DNA of 64,000 nucleotides from Streptomyces sp. Go-475 (GCF_003330845.1 NZ_CP026121.1:4321501-4385500); one strand, 5' to 3'. Positions 52,961 through 62,681 are shown, counted from the first letter of the stretch. Notes: generated by a model from the sequence alone, not told the origin. Made by a program: numbers and translations.

Positions 52961-53761
52961 GTGCGCGCCTCTGTGATCCAGATCGCCGTAGACGAGGGCG
53001 AATCGGTCGAATCGCGTCGCCGGCGGGTCGCCTCGATGGTCCGGGAGCAGGCGGGTGCCGATCTCGTCGTCCTGCCGGAGCTGTGGACCACGGGTGCCTT
53101 CGCCTACGAGGAGTTCGGGCGCGAGGCCGAGCCGCTCGAGGGGCCGACGTACGAGGCGATGGCGAAGGCCGCGAGCGACGCGGGCGTGTGGCTGCACGCG
53201 GGCTCCGTCCCCGAGCGTGACCCCGACGGGCCGCTGTACAACACCTCCCTCGTCTTCTCCCCCTCCGGCGACCTCGCCGCCGCCTACCGCAAGATCCACC
53301 GGTTCGGCTTCGACAAGGGCGAGGCCGTGCTGATGGGCGCGGGCAGCGAGCTGGTGACGGTGCGTCTGCCGGAGACCACCCTGGGCCTGGGCACCTGTTA
53401 CGACCTCCGTTTCCCCGAACTCTTCCGCGGGCTCGTCGACGCCGGGGCCGAGACGCTGGTGGTCCCGGCGGGCTGGCCGGAGCGCCGCCGGTCCCACTGG
53501 ACGCTGCTCGCCCAGGCACGGGCCGTGGAGAACCAGTCGTTCCTCCTCGCCTGCGCAACGGCCGGCACGCACGCCGGAGTTCCCCAGTCCGGCCGCTCGA
53601 TCGTGGTCGACCCGTGGGGCGAGGTGCTGGCCGAGGCGGGCGCCGGCGAGGAGGTCCTGACGGTGGAGTTCGACCCGGGGAAGGTCGCCACCACGCGGGA
53701 GCAGTTCCCGGCGCTGAAGGACCGGGTGCTGGGGCTCCAGCCCCCGCGCAGGCAGCCGTGA
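52961..53761 (+). CDS. Carbon-nitrogen hydrolase (nitrilase family)
   Basis: A 266-residue omega-amidase/nitrilase-family hydrolase with the full catalytic triad: Glu40 (VVLPELW), Lys111 (AYRKIHRF) and Cys146 (GTCYDLRFPEL). The spacing fits amidases such as the Nit2/omega-amidase branch that deaminate 2-oxo acid amides. GTG 52961 begins VRASVIQIAVDEG; the leader has AGGA. It is divergent from the MDMPI-type gene, 193 bp apart, and followed by a converging LURP-one gene. Confidence 0.92.
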   Translation: MRASVIQIAVDEGESVESRRRRVASMVREQAGADLVVLPELWTTGAFAYEEFGREAEPLEGPTYEAMAKAASDAGVWLHAGSVPERDPDGPLYNTSLVFSPSGDLAAAYRKIHRFGFDKGEAVLMGAGSELVTVRLPETTLGLGTCYDLRFPELFRGLVDAGAETLVVPAGWPERRRSHWTLLAQARAVENQSFLLACATAGTHAGVPQSGRSIVVDPWGEVLAEAGAGEEVLTVEFDPGKVATTREQFPALKDRVLGLQPPRRQP

Positions 53762-53774
53762 CGCCGTAGGAACC

Positions 53775-54266
53775 TCAGTCCTCCCGTTCCTTCTCCGCCA
53801 GGTGGATCACGCACACCGCCACCGCGATGAGCAGCGCCGGATCCGCGTCCTCGCGGACGACGTCCACGCCGTAGGTGTCCCGGACGGTCAGCCACCGCCG
53901 GGAGATCACCGCCAGCAGCTCCCCGTCGTACTCGACGGCGAACTCCCGGTCGAGGATCTTGCCGCTGACGTCGAGTTCGCTGCCGTCGGCCAGGGACACC
54001 CGGTAGTGGTTGCGCAGCAGGGACAGCCGTTTGCGGCGGATCGTGGCCAGCGGCTCCCCGGCCCGCTGGAGCACCATCGTGTCGCGCAGGGCGAGCATCT
54101 TCTGGTGGATGTCGACGAGGACGCGCCCCTGGGGATCCTTCAGCTCCCAGGTGTCCCGCAGCCGCAGGGCCTTGCCGTCGACGAGGAACACCTTGGAGCC
54201 GCGGTCGTCCTCGATCCAGTAGTCGTCACCGAAGCCGAGGAGCCGGTCGTACACGAGGAATCTCAT
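53775..54266 (-). CDS. LURP-one-related (Tubby-like) protein
   Basis: A 163-residue protein of the LURP-one/scramblase-like family: MRFLVYDRLLGFGDDYWIED, then strands with VFLVDGKALRLRDTWELKDP and repeated similar strand blocks (LDVSGKILDREFAVEYDGE), ending in a hydrophobic segment AVCVIHLAEKE. No enzymatic residues are known; membrane or phospholipid binding is proposed for the family. It overlaps the GlxA-type regulator gene by ATGA, so the two are co-translated. Confidence 0.8.
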   Translation of the reverse strand: MRFLVYDRLLGFGDDYWIEDDRGSKVFLVDGKALRLRDTWELKDPQGRVLVDIHQKMLALRDTMVLQRAGEPLATIRRKRLSLLRNHYRVSLADGSELDVSGKILDREFAVEYDGELLAVISRRWLTVRDTYGVDVVREDADPALLIAVAVCVIHLAEKERED

Positions 54267-55270
54267 GAGACCAGGGCTTCCCCGCCGCCGGTTCCGAAAC
54301 GCCGTCGATAGGCCGACGGGCTGAGCCCGGTCGCCCGCCGCAGCCGCGCCCGCAGGTTGGCGGCCGTCCCGAGCCCGCTGCGGGCCGCCACCACGTCCAG
54401 CCGCTCCTCGCCCCGCTCGATCAGCCGGCAGGCCAGCGCCACCCGCTCGCCCGTGAGCCAGGCCAGCGGGGTCGTCCCGAGCTGGGCGCGGAAGCGCCGG
54501 TGCAGCGTGGCGGGGCTGACCCGCGCGCGTGCGGCCAGGTCCGCCACGGTCAGCGGCTCGCCCAGCCGCTCCTGGGCCCACGCCAGCAGCGGCCCCAGGG
54601 ACTCGTCCCGCACCTGGGGGACCGGCCGTTCCACGAACTGCCGCTGCCCGCCGTCGCGGTGGGAGGCGAACACGAGCCGCCGGGAGACGTGGTTGGCGAT
54701 CTCGGCGCCGTGGTCGTGGCGCCAGACGTACAGCCCGAGATCGAGCGCGGCCGCGCTGCCCGCGGCGGTGAGGACGTCGCCCTCGTCGACGTACAGCACG
54801 TCCGGCTCCAGCAGCACCTTCGGGTGCAGCCGCCGGAAGGAGTCCGCCCAGCGCCAGTGGGTCGCCGCCCGCCGCCCGTCCAGCAGCCCGGCCTCGGCGA
54901 GGGCGAAGGTGCCGGTGCAGAAGCTCATGACCCGGGCGCCACGCGCGTGTGCCCGGCGGATGGCGTCGAGCACGTCGGGGCCGCGCGGTACGACGTTGTC
55001 CGGCCGGCCCGGCACGACCAGCGTGTCCGCCTCCGTCACGGCGTCCAGGCCCCGCACGCCGGTGAGCGTGAAGAAGCCGTGGTTCATCCGGATGTCGGGC
55101 GCGGGCGCGCACAGCGTCACCTCGTACAACGGCCCCGGCAGCCCCAGCTCGGGCCGCGGCAGCCCGAACAGCTCGGTGGCCACGCCCACTTCGAAGGGGT
55201 TGGTGCCCTCGTCCACGATCACGGCGACCCGGTGCGGACGGTGCGGGCGCTGCGAGGATCCTTGCGACAT
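54263..55270 (-). CDS. GlxA-family transcriptional regulator (DJ-1/PfpI + AraC HTH)
   Basis: A 335-residue regulator. N-terminal DJ-1/PfpI-like domain (VAVIVDEGTNPFEVGVATEL, nucleophile-elbow-like MSFCTGTFALAEAGLLDGRR, ATHWRWADSF) and a C-terminal AraC-type HTH (LTVADLAARARVSPATLHRRF, then LDVVAARSGLGTAANLRARL, GLSPSAYRRRF). Members regulate diverse metabolic genes. It is divergent from a cupin gene over 52 bp, which is the natural candidate target together with the coupled LURP-one gene. Confidence 0.9.
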   Translation of the reverse strand: MSQGSSQRPHRPHRVAVIVDEGTNPFEVGVATELFGLPRPELGLPGPLYEVTLCAPAPDIRMNHGFFTLTGVRGLDAVTEADTLVVPGRPDNVVPRGPDVLDAIRRAHARGARVMSFCTGTFALAEAGLLDGRRAATHWRWADSFRRLHPKVLLEPDVLYVDEGDVLTAAGSAAALDLGLYVWRHDHGAEIANHVSRRLVFASHRDGGQRQFVERPVPQVRDESLGPLLAWAQERLGEPLTVADLAARARVSPATLHRRFRAQLGTTPLAWLTGERVALACRLIERGEERLDVVAARSGLGTAANLRARLRRATGLSPSAYRRRFGTGGGEALVS

Positions 55271-55322
55271 GTGCGATTCCTAGCACTCGCCCGACCCGTA
55301 CGGCACCCCGCAGGATCACCTC

Positions 55323-55715
55323 ATGACCAAGGAACCCATCTCCCTCGCCGACGCCCTGGCCTCCTTCTCCGAGCAGTGGAGCCCCCGCGTCGTCACCGCC
55401 GTCAACGACTACGACGTCCGCGTCGCGAAGGTCGAGGGCGAGCACCTCTGGCACGCCCACGACCACACCGACGAGTTCTTCCTCGTCCTCGACGGCGAAC
55501 TGCACCTCGGCCTGCGCGAGCCGGCCGGGGAGCGCACGGTCGTGCTCCCCAAGGGCAGCGTCTTCACGGTCCCGCGCGGCACCGAGCACAAGCCGTACGC
55601 CCCCGCCCCGACGGCGATCCTCATGTTCGAGCCCACCGGCACCCTCACGGTCGGTGACCGCCACGACGAGGTCCCGGACCATGTGGACGCCACGACGGGG
55701 CACGCCCTGCGGTGA
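55323..55715 (+). CDS. Small cupin-domain protein
   Basis: A 130-residue single cupin. Motif 1 is EHLWHAHDHTDEFFLVLDGE with metal-ligand His residues and Glu; motif 2 is PKGSVFTVPRGTEHKP with a third His. Such small cupins are sugar- or phenol-modifying enzymes or sensors. ATG 55323 begins MTKEPISLADALASF. It probably shares a control region with the divergent GlxA-type regulator. Confidence 0.9.
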   Translation: MTKEPISLADALASFSEQWSPRVVTAVNDYDVRVAKVEGEHLWHAHDHTDEFFLVLDGELHLGLREPAGERTVVLPKGSVFTVPRGTEHKPYAPAPTAILMFEPTGTLTVGDRHDEVPDHVDATTGHALR

Positions 55716-55744
55716 CTGTCAGTGCCGGATGACACCCTGGACGC

Positions 55745-57562
55745 ATGAACCACTCCGCACCCCGACGCGCCCGCGTCCGCGCCCCCGAGCTGACCGGCAA
55801 GGGCGGCTGGCTGAACACGGGCGGGCAGCGGTACACACTCGCCGACCTGCGGGGGCGCATCGTCATCCTGGATTTCTGGACGTTCTGCTGCATCAACTGC
55901 CTGCACGTCCTGGACGAGCTGCGCGCGCTGGAGGAGAAGCACCGGGACACGGTCGTGGTGATCGGGGTGCACTCGCCGAAGTTCGTCCACGAGGCGGAGC
56001 ACCGGGCGGTCGTCGACGCCGTGGAGCGGTACGGGGTGGAGCACCCGGTGCTCGACGATCCCGAGCTGGCCACCTGGAAGCAGTACGCCGTGCGGGCGTG
56101 GCCGACGCTGGTGGTGATCGACCCCGAGGGGTACGTCGTCGCCCAGCACGCCGGTGAGGGACATGTGCACGCCATCGAGCGGCTGGTCGGGGAGCTGGAG
56201 GACGAGCACGCGGCGAAGGGCACGCTGCGGCGCGGGGAGGGGCCGTACGTGCCGCCGGAGCCGGAGCCGACGGTGCTCCGCTTCCCGGGCAAGGCCCTGC
56301 TGCTGCCGTCCGGGAACTTCCTGGTGAGCGACACGACCCGGCATCAGCTGGTGGAGCTCGCCGAGGACGGGGAGAGCGTCGTGCGGCGGATCGGCTCCGG
56401 GGCGCGCGGCTTCGCCGACGGATCCGCCGGGACGGCCGCCTTCAGCGAACCTCAGGGACTCGCCCTCCTCGGCGACGGCTCGGTGGCCGTCGCCGACACC
56501 GTCAACCACGCGCTGCGGCGGCTGGACCTCACCACCGGCGAGGTCAGCACCCTCGCGGGCACGGGCCGGCAGTGGTGGCAGGGCTCACCCACCTCGGGCC
56601 CGGCTCGCGAGGTCGATCTGTCCTCCCCGTGGGACGTGGCCTGGTGGCAGGGCAAGGTCTGGATCGCCATGGCCGGCGTGCACCAGCTGTGGGCGTACGA
56701 CCCGGAGGACGGGACGGTGGCCGTCACGGCCGGCACGACCAACGAGGGACTGGTCGACGGGCCGGGTGCCGAGGCCTGGTTCGCGCAGCCCTCGGGCCTC
56801 GCCGCCACCCCCGACCGCCTCTGGCTCGCCGACTCCGAGACGTCGGCCCTGCGCTGGGTGGAGCCCGACGGCTCCGTCCACACGGCCGTCGGCACCGGAC
56901 TGTTCGACTTCGGCCACCGCGACGGCGCCGCCGGACAGGCCCTGCTCCAGCACCCGCTGGGCGTCACCGCGCTCCCGGACGGGTCCGTCGCCGTCGCCGA
57001 CACCTACAACCACGCCCTGCGGCGCTACGACCCGGCGACGGGCGAGGTCACCACCCTGGCCACGGACCTGCGCGAGCCCAGCGACGCGGTGCTCGCCGGC
57101 GACGACATCGTGGTCGTGGAGTCGGCCAGGCACCGGCTGACCCGGCTGCGGCTGCCGGAGCAGGCGGTGCAGGTGCCGGAGGTCGCCCACCGCACGCAGC
57201 GCGAGGCCACCGAAGTCGCCCCGGGGCGGCTCCGGTTGGACGTCGTCTTCCAGGCCCCGGCGGGCCAGAAGCTCGACACCAGGTACGGCCCCTCGACCCG
57301 GCTGCTCGTCTCGGCCACCCCGCCGGAGCTGCTGCGCAGCGGCGAGGGCGCGGGAACCGAGCTGTCCCGCGCCCTCGAACTCGACCCCTCCGTGCCGGGA
57401 GGTGTGCTGCATGTCTCCGCGATGGCCGCCTCCTGTGACGACGACCCCGACAACGAGTACCCGGCCTGTCACGTCCACCAGCAGGACTGGGGCGTGCCGG
57501 TCCGTCTCACCGAGTCGGGGACGGACCGGCTGCCCCTGGTCCTTGCCGGGATGGACACCTGA
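55745..57562 (+). CDS. Thioredoxin-like/NHL-repeat protein (NHLRC2 type)
   Basis: A 605-residue protein. N-terminal thioredoxin-like fold (residues about 17-160) with the active site FWTFCCINCLHV (CxxC is C49-C52, preceded by an extra Cys48), then six NHL-type propeller blades (about 180-500; QGLALLGDGSVAVADTVNHA, GVTALPDGSVAVADTYNHAL), and a C-terminal beta domain. The arrangement is that of NHLRC2 homologues. Role unknown; thiol-redox linked to a binding platform is likely. ATG 55745 lies 29 bp after the cupin stop. No signal peptide is obvious. Confidence 0.9.
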   Translation: MNHSAPRRARVRAPELTGKGGWLNTGGQRYTLADLRGRIVILDFWTFCCINCLHVLDELRALEEKHRDTVVVIGVHSPKFVHEAEHRAVVDAVERYGVEHPVLDDPELATWKQYAVRAWPTLVVIDPEGYVVAQHAGEGHVHAIERLVGELEDEHAAKGTLRRGEGPYVPPEPEPTVLRFPGKALLLPSGNFLVSDTTRHQLVELAEDGESVVRRIGSGARGFADGSAGTAAFSEPQGLALLGDGSVAVADTVNHALRRLDLTTGEVSTLAGTGRQWWQGSPTSGPAREVDLSSPWDVAWWQGKVWIAMAGVHQLWAYDPEDGTVAVTAGTTNEGLVDGPGAEAWFAQPSGLAATPDRLWLADSETSALRWVEPDGSVHTAVGTGLFDFGHRDGAAGQALLQHPLGVTALPDGSVAVADTYNHALRRYDPATGEVTTLATDLREPSDAVLAGDDIVVVESARHRLTRLRLPEQAVQVPEVAHRTQREATEVAPGRLRLDVVFQAPAGQKLDTRYGPSTRLLVSATPPELLRSGEGAGTELSRALELDPSVPGGVLHVSAMAASCDDDPDNEYPACHVHQQDWGVPVRLTESGTDRLPLVLAGMDT

Positions 57563-57574
57563 TCCGGGCGGGGC

Positions 57575-57823
57575 TCACACCCCGTATCCGTCGCTGTAGC
57601 CGTCGCGCGTGCGGTGCCGTCCGTCGTCCACGACCGGCGTCGTCGGTGGCACCACCACACGCCGGCGCCGGGCGATGCTGCTGAAGGTCGTGACGCCGAT
57701 CAGTCCGACGATCATCAGGATGACGCCGACCAGGTCGAGGTTGACCCCCTGCATGTCCCAGTCGGTCGCGAACGTGAGGATGGCTCCCACGGCGATGAGA
57801 ATGATGCATCCGCCGAGGCCCAT
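57575..57823 (-). CDS. Small two-helix membrane protein (DUF6458 type)
   Basis: An 82-residue protein, MGLGGCIILIAVGAILTFA, then WDMQGVNLDLVGVILMIVGL and a basic, Arg-rich cytoplasmic end. The first helix, the D-[MW]-x-[GQ] loop and the second helix are typical of the DUF6458 family of actinobacteria. ATG 57823 follows GGGAGGC. Function unknown. It converges on the NHL gene. Confidence 0.75.
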   Translation of the reverse strand: MGLGGCIILIAVGAILTFATDWDMQGVNLDLVGVILMIVGLIGVTTFSSIARRRRVVVPPTTPVVDDGRHRTRDGYSDGYGV

Positions 57824-57909
57824 GAGTGTCGCCTCCCTGTACGGTCCGGTCGTTCCGGTCCGCACACCGGGTACCCCCGTGGGGAACACCCATGCGGCGG
57901 CGGCCTGTT

Positions 57910-59208
57910 CTATCCCTCCAGGAACGCCGCGAGCGCGTTCGCGAGCAGGAACGGGTCGTCGGCGCCGCACAGTTCGCGCGCGCTGTGCATCGACAGGATG
58001 GCCACGCCGATGTCGACGGTCCTGATGCCGTGCCGGGCGGCGGTGATCGGGCCGATCGTGGTGCCGCAGGGCATGGAGTTGTTGGAGACGAAGGACTGGA
58101 AGGGCACGTCGGCCCTCTCGCAGGCCGCCGCGAACTCCGCGCGGCCCGAACCGTCCGTGGCGTAGCGGTTGTTGACGTTGACCTTGAGGATGGGGCCGCC
58201 GTTGACGCGCGGGTGGTGCGTCGGGTCGTGCCGCTCCGCGTAGTTGGGGTGGACGGCGTGGCCCGTGTCGGAGGAGAGGCAGACCGTGCCGGCGAAGGCG
58301 CGGGCCCGGTCCTCGAAGGAGCCGCCGCGGGCGAAGACCGAGCGCTCCAGGACGTTGCCGAGGAGCGGTCCGTCGGCGCCCGTGTCCGACTGGGAGCCGT
58401 TCTCCTCGTGGTCGAAGGCGGCCAGGACCGGGATGGACGCCGGCTTGGACGCTCCGGAGGCCACGGCCGCGAGGGCCGCCGTGCCGGCGTGCACCGACAG
58501 CAGGTTGTCCATGCGCGGGCCGGCCAGCAGTTCGCGGTCGCGGCCCAGGTAGGCGGGCGGTTCCACGGAGTGCGTCATCAGGTCCCAGCCGGTGACCTCG
58601 CCCGCGGGGATGCCGGCCGTCTCCTCCAGGAAGGCGATCAGGTCGCCGTCCCGGACGTCGTTGCCCAGGCCCCAGACCGGCTGCATGTGCCGCTGCTTGT
58701 CGAGCTTGAGGCCGTCGGCCGTCACCGAGCGGTCCAGGTGGATGGCGAGCTGCGGGACGCGCAGCAGCGGCCGGTCGACGTTCACCAGGCGGGTCGAGCC
58801 GTCGCGCAGGGTCAGCCGGCCGGCGATGCCGAGGTCGCGGTCGAGCCAGGAGTTCAGCAGGGGGCCGCCGTAGATCTCCACGGCCACCTGGCGCCAGCCG
58901 TGCGCCCCGCTGTCGGGGAGCGGCTTGACGCGCAGGTTGGGGGAGTCGGTGTGGGCGCCGACGATCCGGAACGGCGTGTGGGGCGCGGCCCCCTCGGGCA
59001 CGTACCAGGCGATGATCGCGCCGCCGCGCAGCACGTACTTGCCGCCGCTGGTCCCGTCCCAGGCGTCCGTCTCGGCGACCTGCCGGAAGCCGGCCTTCTC
59101 CAGCCGTTCGGCGGCGGTCGCCACGGCGTGGTACGGCGAGGGGCTCGCCGCCAGGAAGGTCATGAGGTCGTCGGTGTGGCCGCGGTCGAAGCGCGCTGGT
59201 TCGGTCAT
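57910..59208 (-). CDS. M18 family aminopeptidase
   Basis: A 432-residue di-zinc aminopeptidase. Zinc and catalytic residues are in VGAHTDSPNLRVKP (His-x-Asp), GPRMDNLLS (Asp), AAFDHEENGSQS (catalytic Glu-Glu), SSDTGHAVHPNY (Asp) and ILSMHSARELCG (His). M18 enzymes (LAP4/DnpEP) remove N-terminal acidic and other residues from peptides in the cytoplasm. The start ATG 59208 begins MTEPARFDRGHTDDL. A terminator separates it from the dehydrogenase gene upstream. Confidence 0.95.
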   Translation of the reverse strand: MTEPARFDRGHTDDLMTFLAASPSPYHAVATAAERLEKAGFRQVAETDAWDGTSGGKYVLRGGAIIAWYVPEGAAPHTPFRIVGAHTDSPNLRVKPLPDSGAHGWRQVAVEIYGGPLLNSWLDRDLGIAGRLTLRDGSTRLVNVDRPLLRVPQLAIHLDRSVTADGLKLDKQRHMQPVWGLGNDVRDGDLIAFLEETAGIPAGEVTGWDLMTHSVEPPAYLGRDRELLAGPRMDNLLSVHAGTAALAAVASGASKPASIPVLAAFDHEENGSQSDTGADGPLLGNVLERSVFARGGSFEDRARAFAGTVCLSSDTGHAVHPNYAERHDPTHHPRVNGGPILKVNVNNRYATDGSGRAEFAAACERADVPFQSFVSNNSMPCGTTIGPITAARHGIRTVDIGVAILSMHSARELCGADDPFLLANALAAFLEG

Positions 59209-59229
59209 GCCCTCACCTTAACGACGGAC

Positions 59230-59264
59230 GAGGGCCTGTTCCCGGGGTAGGGGAACAGGCCCTC
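59230..59264 (-). terminator. Terminator of the large acyl-CoA dehydrogenase gene
   Basis: GAGGGCCTGTTCCC (59230-59243) pairs perfectly over 14 bp with GGGAACAGGCCCTC (59251-59264). It is 19 bp beyond the stop of the dehydrogenase. Confidence 0.85.
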
Positions 59265-59282
59265 GAACAGAGGACGTGAGGA

Positions 59283-61109
59283 TCAGAACGCGGCCTCGTC
59301 CAGCTCCATCAGGTCCAGCTCGACGCCCTCGGCGACCTTGCGGGCCAGGGTGACGCCCGGCAGGACGTTGGCCGCGAAGAACTTCGCCGCGGCGATCTTG
59401 CCGGTGTAGAAGGCCTTGTCCTTGGCGGAGGCCGTCTCCAGCTTCTCGGCGGCGACCGCGGCGCCCTTGAGCAGCAGGTAGCCGACGACGACGTCACCGG
59501 AGGCCATCAGCAGCCGGGTGGTGTTGAGCCCGACCTTGTAGATGTTCTTGACGTCCTGCTCGGTGGCCGCGAGGTCGGTGAGCATCAGGCCGACGATGGC
59601 CTCCAGCTCGACGGCGGCCTTGGCGAGGTGCTCGCGGGCCCCGGCCAGCTCCTCGCCGCCGGTGCCGAGGGCGAGGAACTTCTTGATGTCCTCGGCGAGG
59701 GAGTTCAGCGCGGCGCCCTGGTTGCGGACGATCTTCCGGAAGAAGAAGTCCTGGCCCTGGATCGCCGTGGTGCCCTCGTAGAGGGTGTCGATCTTGGAGT
59801 CCCGGATGTACTGCTCGATCGGGTACTCCTGGAGGAAGCCGGAGCCTCCGAAGGTCTGCAGCGACTGGGCGAGCTGCTCGTAGCCCTTCTCGGAGCCGTA
59901 GCCCTTGACGATGGGCAGGAGCAGGTCGTTCAGCGCGTGCTCGGTGGCGGCGTCCTCGCCGGCGGCCTCCTTGATCTGGATGGCGTCCTGGATCGAGGCG
60001 GTGTACATCACCAGGGCGCGCATGCCCTCCGCGTACGCCTTCTGCGTCATGAGGGAGCGGCGCACGTCCGGGTGGTGGGTGATGGTGACCTTGGGCGCGG
60101 TCTTGTCCATGAAGTTCGCCAGGTCCGGGCCCTGCACGCGCTCCTTGGCGTACTCCAGCGCGTTCAGGTAGCCCGTCGACAGCGTGGAGATCGCCTTCGT
60201 GCCGACCATCATGCGGGCGAACTCGATGATGCGGAACATCTGGCGGATGCCGTCGTGCTTGTCGCCGATCAGCCAGCCCTTGGCGGGGTGCTGGTCGCCG
60301 AACGTCATCTCGCAGGTGTTGGAGGCCTTCAGGCCCATCTTGTGCTCGACGTTCGTGGCGTAGACGCCGTTGCGCTCGCCCAGCTCGCCGGTCTCGAAGT
60401 CGAAGAGGTACTTCGGGACGAGGAAGAGGGACAGGCCCTTGGTGCCGGGGCCGGCGCCCTCGGGGCGGGCCAGCACGTAGTGGAGGATGTTCTCCGACAT
60501 GTCGTGCTCACCGGAGGTGATGAAGCGCTTCACGCCCTCGATGTGCCAGGAGCCGTCCTCCTGCTGGACGGCCTTGGTGCGGCCGGCGCCCACGTCGGAG
60601 CCCGCGTCGGGCTCGGTGAGGACCATCGTGGAGCCCCACTGCTTCTCCGTGGCGATCTTGGCTATGTGCTTCTGGACCTCGTTGCCCTCCTCGAAGAGGA
60701 TGCCGGCGAAGGCGGGGCCCGAGGAGTACATCCACACGGCCGGGTTGGCGCCCAGGATCAGCTCGGCGTAGGCCCAGATCAGGGAGCGGGGCGCGGTGGT
60801 GCCGCCGATCTCCTCGGGCAGGCCGAGGCGCCAGTACTCGGAGTCCATGAAGGCCTGGTAGCTCTTCTTGAAGGACGCGGGGACCGGCGCGGTGTTGGTC
60901 TCCGGGTCGAAGACCGGCGGGTTGCGGTCGGCGTCGGCGAAGGACTCGGCCAGCTCGTTCTCCGAGAGGCGGGTCAGCTCCTCCAGGATGCTCTTCGCGG
61001 TCTCGACGTCCATCTCCTCGAACGGGCCGGTGCCGTACACCTTGTCCCGCCCGAGTACTTCGAAGAGGTTGAACTCGATGTCGCGGAGATTCGACTTGTA
61101 GTGCCCCAT
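59283..61109 (-). CDS. Acyl-CoA dehydrogenase, FadE5-like
   Basis: A 608-residue dehydrogenase with the extra C-terminal domain of the AcdC/FadE5 branch ([20 protein letters not shown] ... [12 protein letters not shown]). [19 protein letters not shown] is the FAD/substrate loop; the catalytic Glu is in [15 protein letters not shown]. These enzymes oxidise long-chain or methyl-branched acyl-CoA with ETF as acceptor. ATG 61109 begins [19 protein letters not shown], a family-typical start. A candidate operator lies about 60-100 bp upstream. Confidence 0.93.
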   Translation of the reverse strand: MGHYKSNLRDIEFNLFEVLGRDKVYGTGPFEEMDVETAKSILEELTRLSENELAESFADADRNPPVFDPETNTAPVPASFKKSYQAFMDSEYWRLGLPEEIGGTTAPRSLIWAYAELILGANPAVWMYSSGPAFAGILFEEGNEVQKHIAKIATEKQWGSTMVLTEPDAGSDVGAGRTKAVQQEDGSWHIEGVKRFITSGEHDMSENILHYVLARPEGAGPGTKGLSLFLVPKYLFDFETGELGERNGVYATNVEHKMGLKASNTCEMTFGDQHPAKGWLIGDKHDGIRQMFRIIEFARMMVGTKAISTLSTGYLNALEYAKERVQGPDLANFMDKTAPKVTITHHPDVRRSLMTQKAYAEGMRALVMYTASIQDAIQIKEAAGEDAATEHALNDLLLPIVKGYGSEKGYEQLAQSLQTFGGSGFLQEYPIEQYIRDSKIDTLYEGTTAIQGQDFFFRKIVRNQGAALNSLAEDIKKFLALGTGGEELAGAREHLAKAAVELEAIVGLMLTDLAATEQDVKNIYKVGLNTTRLLMASGDVVVGYLLLKGAAVAAEKLETASAKDKAFYTGKIAAAKFFAANVLPGVTLARKVAEGVELDLMELDEAAF

Positions 61110-61171
61110 GGCGACGGCTCCCGGCTCCGTAGAGAGATCGGCGAGGCACTGGATCCTCGCGCTAGTTCACG

Positions 61172-61208
61172 TACCAACAAGTAGCTCCGATGATGCTACC
61201 CGTCGGTA
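61172..61208. promoter_or_regulatory. Inverted repeat upstream of the FadE5-like gene
   Basis: TACCAACAAGTAGC (61172-61185) and GCTACCCGTCGGTA (61195-61208) are inverted copies with 11 of 14 matches around nine bases. Each arm has TACC...GTAG symmetry, fitting two TetR-type half-sites. I infer a fatty-acid-responsive operator. Confidence 0.5.
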
Positions 61209-61244
61209 ATAAGAAGCAACCCCGATCCCGTCATCTGTGACAGG

Positions 61245-62069
61245 TCACACCGGAACGGTCAGCGTCGCGGTGTAGCCCTCGCCGGTACTGCCCCGCACCG
61301 TCGCCAGCTGCTGGGCGTGGCCGTCGCTGAAGATGTTGTCCGTCTCCAGCGACAGGCTGCTCAGGTTCCGCACGCTCGCGTCGTAGCCGTCCGTCGCGTA
61401 CACGGTGTCGCAGACGTCCTTGGGGAAGGCGAGCTGCGAGGTGTTCGTGACGGACGTGGCCGCCGTGGCGTCGGCCAGGCTGCCGTAGACCTCGAAGTGG
61501 ACGTGCGGCCAGCGGCCGGAGTAGCAGCCGGGGAAGACGCTCGTGAAGGTGACCCGGCCCTGGTCGTCGGTCTCCTGGACGCCCCGCAGGTAGTTCTCGT
61601 CGGTGACGCCCTCGGAGTACAGGGAGTAGTTGCCCTCCCGGTCGCAGTGCCAGAGGTAGACGGCGGCGCCCTTCTTCGGCGTGCCGCAGCCGGAGGCCGC
61701 GTCCACCACGGTCAGCGTGATCGTCAGGGGGACGCCCTCGGCGGTGCCGCCCGCGGAGTCGCCGAAGCTCTTGGTGATGTCGCTGCGGACGACCCCGCTC
61801 TCCTTCAGGACGTTCACACCGTTGGAACCGTCGCCGGGGAAGGGCCCGGCCGTCTCCTCGGGGATCTCCGCGCAGGCGGCGGACGACGAGGAGGACGCCG
61901 GGGACGACGAGGAGGACGCGGGGGTGTCCTCCCGCGACGCGCAGCCCACCAGCGGTATCAGGCTCGCTCCGGCCATCAGCCGGATCATCCGGCGGCGGGC
62001 GAGGACGGGCAGGTCGTGGGAGAGGCCTCTGTCGTGCTCGTGCGGGCCCTCGTCGCGGCGTTCGGTCAT
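61245..62069 (-). CDS. Intradiol dioxygenase-like Tat lipoprotein
   Basis: A 274-residue secreted protein. The signal has twin arginines (LARRRMIRLMAG) and a lipobox LVGC, then a Ser-rich linker. The mature part has the intradiol (catechol/protocatechuate) dioxygenase beta-sandwich: PLTITLTVVDAASGC, GAAVYLWHCDREGNYSLYSE and PGCYSGRWPHVHFEVYGS, in which two Tyr and HxH can bind non-haem iron. Extracellular ring cleavage or binding is inferred; substrate unknown. ATG 62069. Confidence 0.85.
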   Translation of the reverse strand: MTERRDEGPHEHDRGLSHDLPVLARRRMIRLMAGASLIPLVGCASREDTPASSSSSPASSSSSAACAEIPEETAGPFPGDGSNGVNVLKESGVVRSDITKSFGDSAGGTAEGVPLTITLTVVDAASGCGTPKKGAAVYLWHCDREGNYSLYSEGVTDENYLRGVQETDDQGRVTFTSVFPGCYSGRWPHVHFEVYGSLADATAATSVTNTSQLAFPKDVCDTVYATDGYDASVRNLSSLSLETDNIFSDGHAQQLATVRGSTGEGYTATLTVPV

Positions 62070-62201
62070 GGCTCCGACGCTATGAGCCGAGGCTGTGCCG
62101 ATCCATAGCGGCGGCTGTCAGGTCGCTGTCGAGTCACTGTCGGTTCGCCGTCACCGCCGTACCGCACCGCCCGCCCGGCCGCTCTCGGTACGCTTGCGCT
62201 C

Positions 62202-62669
62202 ATGTACGGCTACGACCAGACAGCGGGCGCGCAGCAGCAGTACGCCCCTCCGCAGCAGCCGATGTCCGGCGGGTACGGGCAGCAGCCGCCGCTGTACCCC
62301 GAGCCGTCCCCGCCCTCGCTCGCGGACGCGGTGCGCGCGTTCACCACCGGGCAGATGGCCGCCGAGGACTTCCAGCAGGTCTTCGCGACGTCGAAGGTCT
62401 ACTGCCCGCGCGGCGACAACCCCGGCTTCCTCGCCCTGCACAACACCCAGCAGCCGGTGATCCCCATGTTCACCACGCTCAAGGAGCTGCGCCGGTACGC
62501 GGGCAAGGAGTCCAAGTACTTCGTGATCACCGGCGCCGAGGTGCTGGACCTGCTGCCCACCGGCTACGGCTTCGTCCTCGACATGGAGGGCGAGCACCGG
62601 ATGGTGTTCGACGCGAAGGCCGTGGAGCAGATGGTCGAGTTCGCGATGCGCCGGATGTACGGCGGCTGA
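62202..62669 (+). CDS. SseB N-terminal domain protein
   Basis: A 155-residue protein. Residues 1-40 are Gln/Pro/Tyr/Gly-rich; the rest is an SseB-like fold (LADAVRAFTTGQMAAEDFQQ, VYCPRGDNPGFLALHN, VIPMFTTLKELRRYAGKE, LLPTGYGFVLDMEG). In enterobacteria SseB enhances rhodanese activity, but actinobacterial relatives are often next to secretion genes. None is adjacent here. ATG 62202. Confidence 0.85.
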   Translation: MYGYDQTAGAQQQYAPPQQPMSGGYGQQPPLYPEPSPPSLADAVRAFTTGQMAAEDFQQVFATSKVYCPRGDNPGFLALHNTQQPVIPMFTTLKELRRYAGKESKYFVITGAEVLDLLPTGYGFVLDMEGEHRMVFDAKAVEQMVEFAMRRMYGG

Positions 62670-62681
62670 GCCCAGTCCCCT

